This document shows, in pieces, positions 12,701 through 22,691 of a DNA stretch of 64,000 nt. A program made the translations under genes and the position numbers. The stretch lies in the NCBI GenBank assembly GCA_018902385.1, contig JABSSW010000032.1, forward strand, positions 274,651 to 338,650, written 5' to 3'. Source of the stretch: Physcia stellaris (Eukaryota; Ascomycota; Lecanoromycetes; Caliciales; Physciaceae). Numbering within the stretch: position 1 is the first letter of the stretch; the number at the start of each line of letters is the position of its first letter. The notes beneath the pieces were generated by a model, which ran no database searches, was not told the DNA's origin, and saw only the letters and a program-made list of their open reading frames with translations.

Positions 12701-13626
12701 ATATGGGATTCTTGGGTTCCTCGATCTTTTCTGGCCAATTGGATGTCTTCCCGCTCCTGTTCCTCGGCCTTTCCTGCTTCGCAGGGCTCGGAAGTGCTTT
12801 CTCGCTCTCCCACCCTCCAGTAGGAGTTGTTGGCGTTCAGGGGGGTGACTTACTTTGGGATATTGCACACACCCTTGTCCCCACGCTGGAAGGTGGAGAA
12901 GTGCACCTGACTCATAATTAGCATACGATTGTCACAGAAGTCACTCTCTGGGAGTTCATCGCCTGCTCTGGAATCATCTGCGGCTTAACCCCCGCTTGCT
13001 CGTGCTGTACATAACGACTCCTTCATCCATGTTCGAGGATGTCCGTAGCACGCACTCCTCCTTTGCAGTAGTCGTTCGCGAATAAAGCTGCCTCGTTCGG
13101 AAGTTTTAGCCGCCATCACACCATTTCCACATTCACAGCTATCTCTGATTGACACGATGCCTTGGACGTCTGTGCCGAGTAGGCCCACAATATCCATGTT
13201 TCACTTGCATGGATTCTTAAGAGACACGGCAAAATGAGTGAGTGGAGATTCAGCAGCGCTTCGGCTTCTACCCACCATACAATCCGGAGTAACACCGCTT
13301 TGACACGTGGACAACCATAGGCTTTCCATGCAGGCAATCTATTATCGATTAGAGCTGGCCTGGAACCCTGTACAAGGTTCTTTCTTACCATCATTTTCGG
13401 TCCTAGATTGCTCTTAGATAAAATTGGAAAATGTCTCGCCGAGCATGCCCACTAAGATGGGTCCTTGTGGCAAGCAATACGGACAAATTCATTGGCCACA
13501 GAGGATGGATGGACGACGAGTACCTCCGAAGCTTCGAAAAACGTCCAAGCAAGGAGGCGGCCAAGAGCGGAAAGCGTGCTTGAATCATCAAGCAGCGAGA
13601 AAACTTTCGTTGGGAGGTCCGAACAG
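9713..13626. other. gene-poor region of about 3.9 kb
   Basis: I find no supportable gene. It holds a T19 run at 12460-12478, a GC-rich patch near 12040-12080, and one copy of a diverged dispersed repeat (12585-12870). Short frames, for example a basic one at 11446-11670 on the minus strand, lack homology signals. The region may be decayed transposon sequence without strong mutation bias. Confidence 0.5.
12585..12870. repeat. diverged dispersed repeat, copy 1
   Basis: Shares an ordered series of short identical blocks with 19715-20030: GGGGAGTGACCAG, (G)AGTAGGT, TGTGCGGTGGC, TCGGATGAGGT, CTTCGCAGG and others, at similar spacing. This fits an old transposon fragment in two places. No coding capacity and no ends can be defined. 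Confidence 0.5.
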
Positions 13627-13633
13627 TATATAA
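13627..13633 (+). promoter_or_regulatory. TATA box of the secreted-protein gene
   Basis: TATATAA lies 157 bp before the start codon at 13784, followed by GGGGGCG and pyrimidine-rich sequence (CTCTCAGCCC, CACTTCCACG), the usual fungal arrangement of TATA box, start region and leader. Confidence 0.6.
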
Positions 13634-13783
13634 GGGGGCGTTCTCCCCAACTGTTCACGATCAACTCTACATTGTTCGCTAAAGTCAAACATATCAAGCT
13701 CTCTCAGCCCCCAACACTTCCACGTTTCACCCTTCCTGAGCGGAAACACCGTGCAACACCAAATTTTTGTATTATTAATCACC

Positions 13784-14494
13784 ATGCATCACTCATTTAA
13801 GGTTATTCTGGGAGCTTTAGCTCTTGTCTCATCGACACCGACTTCTCCACCACCAACTTACTCCGCAATCCCCCAGCTCGCTCGAGTCAGCACTTACACT
13901 TCTCTGCCCATCGGCCCTTCACTGACATATCTCTAGTTCGAAAACGACCAGAATGCCACCCCACTCGTAGCCGCCAATCCCGTCAACATCTATCTTGACA
14001 TATTCTTCAAGGGCTGGCAAGTGTTCACTACCGGTGTTGGCGGCGCCCCCGCAACGGGTGTACCTCCCCAATCCCCTCCCAATCAAATCGCCTCCGGCCC
14101 TTTAACGCCCGCCACCCTATTGCAGGGCACTCCTGCCCTGACTACCGTCTATCAAGATACCACCATCGACCGCTTCGACTTCTTCTCCTTTTTCTACGGG
14201 TGCGTTCTGGCAACCCAAGAGACTGTGGCGGGAGCTCCGGAGCCATGCACCGTAACCGTGACAGGATTAGACAAGAATGGGAGACAAGTCGCGCAGCAGT
14301 CGTTTGATTTCGTGGCGAATGCCCTGAGTGAGCAGATGAACAAGGCGACGCTAGTGGGCTTTACCGGACTGCAGACGGCTACCTTCTCGGTTACGAGTAA
14401 AGCCTTGGGGACGCTGCCGGAAAATGCCAGGGTGGCCTTGGTTGGTGATACTTTTAACTATACTGTCTTTAGCCAGAATCCCATTTCTCCATAG
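13784..14494 (+). CDS. small secreted protein of unknown family, about 219 aa
   Basis: Exons 13784-13885 and 13937-14494 are separated by a 51-bp phase-0 intron with a CTGAC branch site and CTCTAG acceptor. The product begins with a signal peptide (MHHSFKVILGALALVSS) and a short Pro/Ser-rich stretch. The body is compact and beta-rich, with VNIYLDIFFKGWQVF, TVYQDTTIDRFDFFSFFYGC and TVTVTGLDKNGRQVAQQSFD as recognisable blocks. Two cysteines (Cys in FFYGC and in PEPCTV) could pair. This looks like a conserved fungal secreted protein with a lipocalin- or jelly-roll-like fold, but I do not know the family. A strong TATA box suggests inducible or high expression. Confidence 0.75.
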
Positions 14495-15662
14495 ACGTCG
14501 GCGGGTATCTGACCAGGAAGGCCTGAAGATGGTTGCAGAAACGCTTGCCACGAGGTATGGATGGGATCGTGGATAATGGTCACGGCTCATCGTTCCGGCA
14601 GTGGGGTTGGAATGGGAATGGGTTGTGGGATGCAGGTTGTGAATTCTGGGTGTGCAATGATTATTCCGACGATGCTTTTGGAATTTTAACGTTTTGGATT
14701 AGCTCTTTTGAGCCACACTCTTTTCAGCTCTCATGTGCACTATTTCAGATAAAAATTAGCAATGCTTGAAGGTCTGTAGGGGTACCATAGTATGATTTCA
14801 TATCGTGGAAGTAGGAAATCTGCAATGCTGTAGAATGATCGTACCGCTCGATTGCACACAGTTGTCTCCAAGCCTTTCCTCCAACCCTTCCCACAACTCC
14901 ATAACGAGCGCATCGCTATGAAGCTAGGAATGAATACGCATTTATGCTTAACAAGACATGACGGATCAACAAACAGAAAACATTCTGCGCGGTGTGAGGA
15001 AACCGTTCTGTAAAGTCTTTCCCGGCTCGTTATCTATTTAACCAATGACTTATCAAGCACAACCTTAGTCTCATCTTCTGCGGGAATGGTCCTTCACTCT
15101 TAGCAACATTGCAGACTACAGAACTATAATCATTTCGGTCTCTCTTTTCGCAGATTCTCTCGGACGAAACTTAACTACATGTACTTCAAAGCATCTTGTT
15201 CTTGATTTTCTACAACCTGATAGTCATCTTAATTGAGATTTATCTGGGAATATGTCTAGTTTTCTCAACTTTTCGATCGGGGCTTGATTCACGAGATGGA
15301 AACTGCGGAAGGTCTGCCCTAATCGTCTCGACGAAGAATCGCATACAATGCTTGGAAGGTTGAGAAGGCTGGCTGAAGGTATTCTTTAACCACTCATCAG
15401 ATAGTGAGGAATATAGTGCTGATGAGTTCGCAGTCGTCCTACTTGTTCCAGCACAGCAGAATATTCATTGTTAGACAGCGATCGCTTCTGAAACGATCTC
15501 AAGCACTCCCTGCGCCAACTCAAAAAGGCTAAAATTGATCCGCAGATATCCAGGATGTCAGGGGGGCGCGAGGTATGCTGTCCTACCTCACGCCCCCTGA
15601 CATCCCGGCAAATATCGTATGAGTATTGAAAGACTATGATACGAGTCCTGTGCGGCGACTGG
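14495..15662. other. intergenic region with a hairpin
   Basis: 1.2 kb without a gene. The only structure I see is the long perfect-stem hairpin at 15553-15605, listed separately. Confidence 0.55.
15553..15605. repeat. long GC-rich hairpin
   Basis: GGATGTCAGGGGG at 15553 pairs with CCCCCTGACATCC ending at 15605, and GAGGTA pairs with TACCTC. The stem is about 22 bp with one or two bulges or mismatches around an 8-nt loop (TGCTGTCC). It lies about 60 bp beyond the stop of the sulfotransferase pseudogene. It could be a short palindromic mobile remnant or an RNA structure in a 3' untranslated region. Confidence 0.7.
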
Positions 15663-16890
15663 CTAAGCTTTCAGCGCAAACTGCTTCAAGTATTCATAGT
15701 GAGGAATGTTGGCATTAACGGCCCTTCGAATGGTTCTGGCACCTTCCTCTCCATATCTTCTCCGCCAATCTTGATTTTCTTCTTCCTCGGTCATGGTGTG
15801 TTGCGGTAGATTCTATGCATCACAGTACCCCGATTAGCGACCTATTCCAACTATGAAATACCCCGTCAGCGTTGTGAACTGAGAGGGTCCCGGGCTCTGA
15901 AACCAGTACTCATCATCGCATCCTCGTGGAACCCCTCCAACCCTCGGAAAGCCTCCTTAGCCAGCTCTTGCTGCCCTTCCGTGTCCCAAACTAGCATGTC
16001 ATTGCTGTATGTCAGGTTGTTGCGATGGCAAAATTTCGCTAGGATGCCGGAAGGGTTATTCTAGCAGATCATCGGCGTCGATAAGACAAATCCCTCGGTC
16101 TTTCTGTAGTCAGCGAGCTTGCTCGCGCACCTTTTACAGTTTGGAAAATCGAGCAACGTACCAGATGCGCTTCCGGCTCCCTCGGTTTCTGCCATGTCGG
16201 TGTTCTGTGCGCGCACGAAATCGAAAATCTTGCGGAGTTCCACGTATCCCTCTTCGGATGGCAGGTATCCATGCCACCCGGTCCGAGAGCTGTGGGGAGG
16301 GATACTTATCCGGTAGAGACTAGGTATGCTACGCCGAGGATGGCGGATGAGGAAAGCGAACTGGAACATCTGGAGGATACGGATGGGTAGAACGGTTGGA
16401 TTTCCGAATTCTGCCGACGAGCCGTCTGGGGACATGATGGAAGGGGCAATGCATGCATGCAGCTTGATTGCGGAGAGGCGAGACATGAACGGCCATGTCT
16501 TTGACATAGACTCGGTTTTCCTGGTGATCAGATAAGTAAGCAGGGTTTGGGGGAGGACGCTTAGAGTTACTCGTACCTTTGCCGCCTCGAGGATACGCTG
16601 CACAACGATTCCATATGTGCAATCGTTGAGGTCTGCTCTCGCGTCCGCGAATCTCTCGCTCACAGGTCGTAGGGAGCCTCTTTCGGGGCCTCTGTGAAAG
16701 ATATCACCGAGCGGTCCATGCAGGCAGGTCAATGTGTCTTGATATGTCATGAAAATCTTCAGGTTTGGGGTTAGCATCCATGTTACAAGGTCTCGTAAGC
16801 CGGATTGGATCAGACAAGTAGAGACTGCAAGATGAATAGGAACCAGCTCACCCTTTCAACGGCTGTAGAAATACCCCTAGGATGGCACAT
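15663..16890 (-). pseudogene. sulfotransferase-family protein (Sulfotransfer_5 type), frameshifted
   Basis: Blocks of a well-known fungal P-loop sulfotransferase-like family appear in the right order: HPRGISTAVER (PAPS-binding start), IFMTYQDTLTCLHGPLGD, ENRVYVKDMA, NPTVLPIRILQMFQFAFLIR with HPRRSIPSLYR, ICLIDADDLL, NPSGILAKFC, DTEGQQELAKEAFRGLEGFH, and the end block HYEYLKQFALKA. They lie in different frames. Introns explain some changes (GTGAGC and GTACGA donors are present), but at least three shifts remain, after the KDMA block, before the DADDLL block and just after it. The last occurs where CTAGAATAACCC would need one base fewer. I therefore call it a pseudogene. There is no low-GC C-to-T decay, so it decayed by indels. 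Confidence 0.75.
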
Positions 16891-17816
16891 GCGACATGTT
16901 GAGCAGTTGCACAGATGTGGTTTTGTGAAAGCAAGAACTAATAGAGCGTCCACGACCAGTGACGGGAAGAGCCAACGACTGGAATGAGAAGTATTCGGAG
17001 AAAGGATCTTGGTCGGGGGCACCGTGGGTTCATATACGCTGCAGTTGAAAGTATTATCTTGCATCTACATTTACATATTCCTCTGAATCATCAAAGGCAC
17101 CGAGTAGCCCCAAGCGCGCCTGTCTTTAACATGCCGAAAAAGGGGTTTTCTCGTGCATGCAGGTCTATGTATTTATGGTAGTTGCTTTATGTTTTGCTCG
17201 CATTTACTTGTACGAGCTGGGGCTTCTCTTGGAACTCTCTTTGGTATCGTATGGCGTAGATGAGCGACGCCATCCACTAAGCACTGATCCTGACGGTAAT
17301 GTTGTAGCAAAGATATCAATCCGTCTATTGAAACTTTTATTCAAACATTTAGCATTCTCAGCACTTCACTGTTTAATTTTTCAATCTCAGAAACTCGCAA
17401 AAATTCCCAAGTTGAGAAGTTCTACCGAATTTTTATCATTCTTGTGCAGGCAACACCTCAACTACCTGCCAATAGTTGGGCTGGGTGAGGGCAAGGGTAG
17501 GCACGACTATGCAAAAAGGACCAAATACTCTGAACCATTAGAGCCTGATTGGCACAGTGGTTTGACCTTCCTGCTGCCAGTCGCTTTTGATTCTCTAGAT
17601 ACTACGTCTTCATCCCATGCACCGATGGAAAGGTGGCACTAGAAACTTGCCCTCTATAAAACAGCCTCGCAACTAGTGCTCAAAAGTCTTCTCTCAACAT
17701 AATAAGTCGAACTTTTTATCAACAACTTCGGTCATACTTCGGGGTTGCCGGTTCACCTCAAATGTTAGAATAGAGGACCACAAGTGTGTCTCTTTCTTAG
17801 TGTGTATGGTGTAGCT
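16891..17816. other. intergenic region
   Basis: Contains one 161-codon frame (17157-17642, plus strand) with a hydrophobic start but no recognisable motif or family; I do not support it as a gene. Nothing else seen. Confidence 0.45.
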
Positions 17817-19320
17817 CTAGAACATATCTGACGAAGCGTTGTTTGTCCTATTTCCCTCCCGTCCATCGACAATATTGAGCAAGTACGGCGGTGGTGGAGT
17901 CCATGGCTTTTCGCAGTGATTCCAAATTACATATTCGCCACCATTCCTTTTCCATCCGCGTATGTAACTCGCAATATGTTCGGGTGTCCAGTCTTCTCGT
18001 ATCTCATCGTGGCCCATCATGTCCGCAACCATACCCGCGGCAAGCGGTGCAGCTGCATAATCAGTGCTATGCTATTACATGCATGGCAATTTTCGAACTT
18101 GGAAGAAACTCACAGAAAGACGTTCCAGTTCTGTTCTGATATGCCCAGCGCGAGTCATAAGAAGCACATTGTACGTTGACGCCGGGGGCGAAGATATTGA
18201 AACCTTTTCCTTGAGACCGAGGATTGTAAGTATCATACTGCGAGTTTTTCCAGCGTTCCCCATTGTTGTTGGTGCTGGATGCGATCAGTGCCCTCATTCC
18301 AGAACTTACCCACGCGGCAGGTAAGGTGTCAACGAAGGTCCTTTTCCCTTGACGACCTCGCGACGCAGGCTTCTCTGCTGCGTCACCAGCCGCGAAAATA
18401 CAGGGTACATCAGCATCTGTAAGCTCTTGAAGGTGTCTTTTTATTTTGTTCCAAAACTGGCCCTCTGTTGGTGACATCTCATCTATCGGTGTGCGAGACC
18501 CCCAGGAGACTGTAACGACGCTTTTACGCGTCCTTCTGTAGAACTTCATATCGTCAGCAATCGTCGAGAAGACCTCGCCGATTGAAGCCAAGCTGAGATC
18601 AGGCATCTTCACGACAACCAAAGTTGCGAACTTCGATGCACCGTTGACGTTACCTACAGCTTTTGAAGCTGTGCATGTACTATGACCAGGCCGGGATGAG
18701 AAACGAGATTCAGTGGGTACAGCGTTCCCAGTCTTCCTCGCATATCCTGTGTACAGCCAATGGATTCGGCGGTGCCGAAAATCCTCGTGGTCTTGATTTA
18801 TGCCGATCTCTGCATGGTAGACAAATGACTCCTTGTGGAGATCTGTCCGGCTTCGATATACATAATTTTCCCAATGGCTGATGTCACCCGGAGACCAGCC
18901 AGGAGGTTGAGACAGAGCTACAAGTTCCTGAGGCGCCATATATTGGGCGGTATAATCCACGAATGGCTCGACGAGTTGTCGGTTTGGGAGAATGAAATCG
19001 ACCTGAAAGAGCTTAGCGTTAATGCTATATGGTATTCTTGACCTCCAGCTCACCGAGGGTGTATTCCTCAAAAGTTCCACTCCTTGCTCATTCAAAGTAA
19101 CGACCCAGTACTCAATCATTTCTCTGTTCGGCCTTGTTGATGCATAAATCCTATTCTTTCCCCCGCCAAGTCTCTCGATCAAGCTCGCCAGGTCTGAGAC
19201 AAGACGTAGGGGCAAGTCCTCTTTCGGGTAGATGATATACTCCACATTGCTCGCTGCGACGTGGATGATTGAGATAACGAAGCTAACGAATATAGCGAAT
19301 CTTGGTAGAAACGATAGCAT
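17817..19320 (-). CDS. subtilisin-like (S8) protein with altered catalytic residues
   Basis: Exons 19320-18114 and 18052-17817, with a 61-bp intron (GTGAGT...TGCAG), give 480 residues. A signal peptide is followed by a prodomain-like region and the S8 fold. The His motif is GHSTCTASKA (His213; the usual Gly before Thr is Ser). The Ser motif, rebuilt across the intron, is GTSFSAPLAAG (Ser401), fully canonical. The Asp motif reads VYHAEIGIN, so Glu171 stands where VxDTG has Asp. The oxyanion motif reads AAGDAAEK, so Asp313 stands where AAGN has Asn. Two of four key positions are changed while the frame is intact. It may be a low-activity enzyme or a pseudoprotease. A TATATAA lies at 19428-19434, about 110 bp upstream of the start. 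Confidence 0.85.
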
Positions 19321-20272
19321 GTTTGCTAAGCTAGGACTAAGACCGCTGTAATGTCATCGCAGAAACAAGATTGATAGGCTTCCAATAATATAGTCCCACT
19401 TAGCAAGTGGAGTACGGGAAACGAGCATATATAAGGTACGAATTTTGCGTGTACGGGGTATACCTGGTCATTGCCTTTCCAGTGACTTCACAGCTATTGG
19501 CTCCCGTCAATCTTTGTGGAACTTCGTACACATCGTACGCGCATGACGACTTTTCCGCCCCACACATTCTAGCGCGATATTCTTAGGCCGAGAAGCGACA
19601 AGCCGAGCTGTCGCAAAGATGCGTCATCAGTGCGCCCCGCAATGCTTTGAATTCCATCAAGCATCCGGAGCGATCTGACTCTTCCGTGGCTCTTCGGCGC
19701 GTCATTACAGAGAGGGGAGTGACCAGAGGCTTCGGCGGAGTAGGTGGCTTCTGCAAGGTATGCCTGTGCGGTGGCAATAGGTCAGGATGTGACCCTTTTG
19801 ACCATTGTGAGGGCAATTAACTCGGATGAGGTCCTTGTATTTCTCGAGTTTTGCCGCCTTGTTTGGTGGCCTGGCATTTGGACATCATTCGCAGCCTTCT
19901 CCTGCCTCTATTCCTCAGTTTTTACCCCTTCGCAGGCTTCATACGTGCTTTTTAATCCGGCCACTTCCTACTTCCTACGGCTGTTACCTGGGTGATGGGA
20001 GTTTATTTTGGCGCTCAGGATGCCATAGAGGCTTCTAAGTAGACCATGGACTTGCCACTGCGCCCTGGCCTAGCATCTTCGTAACTCGTTTCTGACAGCT
20101 CCATCCAGTCTTTGTCGACGTTGATGTTTCCCGAGTTGGGATTTGCCATCTCCAGAGATGGTCTCACAGGAGCTTCCAGACGGGCAACGGCATTTTTGGT
20201 AGAAGCGGATTCCGTGGACAGACGCTCTTGGTGAAACCCCCGGCGGCTGGCGAGAAGATTGAGCTGCTGGCG
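19321..20272. other. intergenic region with dispersed repeat
   Basis: Holds the presumed promoter of the protease gene and copy 2 of the diverged repeat. The last 200 bp may belong to the broken coiled-coil gene that follows. No other gene supported. Confidence 0.5.
19715..20030. repeat. diverged dispersed repeat, copy 2
   Basis: Collinear with 12585-12870 through short identical blocks (GGAGTGACCAG, GAGTAGGT, TGTGCGGTGGC, TCGGATGAGGT, CTTCGCAGG). Same strand orientation. Old and not alignable over its whole length by eye. Confidence 0.5.
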
Positions 20273-21232
20273 TTAAGATATTACCAGATTCCCGAGTTGT
20301 TCGACCTTGTTCATTTGTTGAACAAGATTGTCTCTCCAATCTTGAGAAAGAGCATCAAATTTATCTTTTAGAGTGCGAATCTGTAACACAAGACTATCTT
20401 GTCGATCTATTACAGAGTCAAGCTTAACCTTCAAAGCACTCATCTGTACCACGAGGCTATCTTGTTGCATTAAAATAGGGTCAAGCTTGATTTTCACGGC
20501 TGTCATATTTTTGCTGAGGTTCTCCTCGCAAATCAACAGAAATTTCTATGTTAAGCCGCTGACTGGCAGCATTCATTTGATTGTTAATGTCTGTTAGCTC
20601 CTCGATCTTGAGGGAACTCTTCTGATGCAAGTACAATTTTAGCTGCTATTGCATTGTGAGCATCTCTTCTATCTGACTCTTAAGATAGGTATGTCGGTCA
20701 CCGAGCTGTTCATTGGATATTCCAGTGCCAATGATTTCCTTCAATCTGTTTGCTTTTCTCTGTCAAGGGCAGCCGAAGAATGGGATTTCAAACTCATGTT
20801 TTCAAGCTCGGCTGACAGATAAGTCGACCCTCGAAGAGTGTCATCTAACGATGACAAGAATGCCGCACTCAACTGAAACTTCTCAAGCTCTCTCTCATGC
20901 TCGTCGAGCTGCTGTTCGGTAGGTGTAGCAATGCTGAGGAGGTTATCGACACACGTCTGGATGTTCTTCAATTCGGCTGAGAAGAATACTGATTGGCGAA
21001 GAGCTGTGTCAAGCGAGACTTGGGACAATTTCTCCGGGCTAAGTCGCTCGATCCGGTCTAGGTGGGCCCGAAGCTGTTCCTTGTTCTTGGTGGCCATGGT
21101 TTGAAGTCGGAAAACCTGGGTTTGTACGTCACGAATACCTTCGGGAATGTCAAGTGTTTTCTTTTGTTCCTCAGCTCCTGTCGATACAAGTTGATGCGTC
21201 ACGTCAAAACTGGTGGTAACCTGCCTTGACAC
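20273..21232 (-). pseudogene. coiled-coil protein, disrupted
   Basis: Frames at 21232-20741 and 20536-20273 both encode long coiled coils. The DNA between them, read in a third frame, continues the same style (IIGTGISNEQLGDRHTYLKS ... LKIEELTDINNQMNAASQRL) but contains an in-frame TAG. This suggests one gene broken by two frameshifts and a nonsense codon, unless small introns repair it. The distal part has a tandem repeat of 21 residues, three heptads each: MTAVKIKLDPILMQQDSLVV, MSALKVKLDSVIDRQDSLVL, IRTLKDKFDALSQDWRDNLV. No enzymatic domain is seen. I do not recognise a family; such proteins occur in fungi as structural or transposon-borne products. Confidence 0.5.
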
Positions 21233-21446
21233 TGCGGCATCCCTCTTGGGCGGTTTGGAGGTCGAGATATGGTGTCAACGTCGCATTTTTTGGAACGACT
21301 CTCTTTGCGGGGATCATCCAGTCCTCCTGTAAAAGAGTTTCATGATGAAGGACTTCTTATCCGCATTTGGCTCGTACTTTTTGAGAGGTTGGACTCAAGA
21401 CCTCGGTAGAGATTTGAAACCCGGAGCCGAGGCCTCTAGTTCCGAT

Positions 21447-21758
21447 GTGCAGAACGCTTGCAATTGCTTGGCACTCGTAGATCTTTTTTGCCCCGAGTTT
21501 GTCACCAAGATCTCATGTCAAACCTAACCCTGAAATGAAAAACTTCTGGCATTTGACGATGTCAAATTTTCAACTCGATCAACACGTGATGATTCGACAT
21601 TAAATTTACGATGTTATCAATGTATCGATCATATTATCGAACAAACGTGTTTTTATAATAAATCATAGTGTTGACGTCGAGTTACATCGATTGAAAATCT
21701 TGAATCTGTTGAAAAGAAAAAGATCTACGAGTGCCAAGCAATTGCAAGCGTTCTGCAC
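21447..21758. repeat. MITE-like element with perfect 42-bp terminal inverted repeats
   Basis: Positions 21447-21488 and 21717-21758 are exact inverted copies, starting GTGCAGAACGCTTGCAATTG. The 228-bp interior is AT-rich and non-coding. The motif AACGCTTGC followed by CTTGGCA is shared with the TIR of the element at 229-552, so both belong to one family or to related families. Perfect TIRs suggest a fairly recent insertion. Confidence 0.85.
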
Positions 21759-22691
21759 CCGGGAAAGGTTCCACCCGAGGCCAAACTCTCTACCCGAGGG
21801 TACATGAGATTTAGTTACGGGCGAGAAAGGTGAAGAGTCTTGATACCAGGCGGCCTTGGCAGTCACATGCTCGTGGCGCTACCCAATGATAAGGAGGTAT
21901 TTGCACACAGCAATAGCTTCTTCTCGGGTTTCAAGTTTTCAACAAACCACCAACCAACACAATCCGCCACCCTACCTGCTTAACCAGGATCAACGTGGAT
22001 AAGAAGCGCGGAACGACCGCATGAAGCTGCATCATGTAAGCTGACCGCAGGCCAGCCTACCACCCCCCGCTTGCCAAGAGATAGGTGTCAGAAGAGCACT
22101 GGACGCCTGGAGCAAGGTTGGTCGCAGGAGATCGTGCTACATTGCATGGGCAATAACTTGTGGGTGCGTGAGACGTAGGACGAAGCACGAGACAGCGGCT
22201 CTGGAGTACGGGGTGTTATGGGTGAGTGTCCGTTACTTTGGATGATCTACCACTATCGCATCAAGTTATTAAGCTCTTGCAAAGGCGCGTTTATGAAGAG
22301 TAGACTCCCGCTGCGAGGCTCGAGTGAGACCCTGTTGCCTCTGAACTTCTCTACCATCGTAGAAAGGTGACTGGCGTGTGACTACTTCGACTGCGGAGAA
22401 GGTGATGTCGACTGCATACCGGCTTCGCTGCCGTGCGGGGACAGCAACAGCACACAGCTTACTCATGTGAAGGAAACACCTTTGCATAATGCACAGAGCT
22501 TAATCATGTTTAGTCATGTTTAGTCAGGTTCGGATGGTCAGTTTTACGGTATCAACGCAGCCTATTGTTTTCTGGTGGACTACCACAGCGACGGAGGCTC
22601 TGCTTTGAAAGTTTGAATTTAAGCTGGCAAGTCTCCAGGACCTCCAGCTCTCAAATGCATTTCGTCAGACACAGCTGAGATAAGTACCATC
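21759..22691. other. intergenic region upstream of CYP505
   Basis: About 0.9 kb of average composition without a supportable gene. A direct repeat (AATCATGTTTAGTC / ATGTTTAGTCAGGTT) sits at about 22502-22528 and could be a regulatory or slippage feature. Confidence 0.45.

Noticed and set aside
17157-17642. 161-codon frame with hydrophobic N-terminus
   Set aside because: The long frame seems accidental: the sequence has no recognisable domain and lies in AT-leaning DNA between a pseudogene and the protease gene.
18070-18180. Truncated subtilase ending at 18067 in the raw frame
   Set aside because: A GT-AG intron at 18053-18113 restores the canonical GTSFSAPLAAG motif, so the gene is not truncated.
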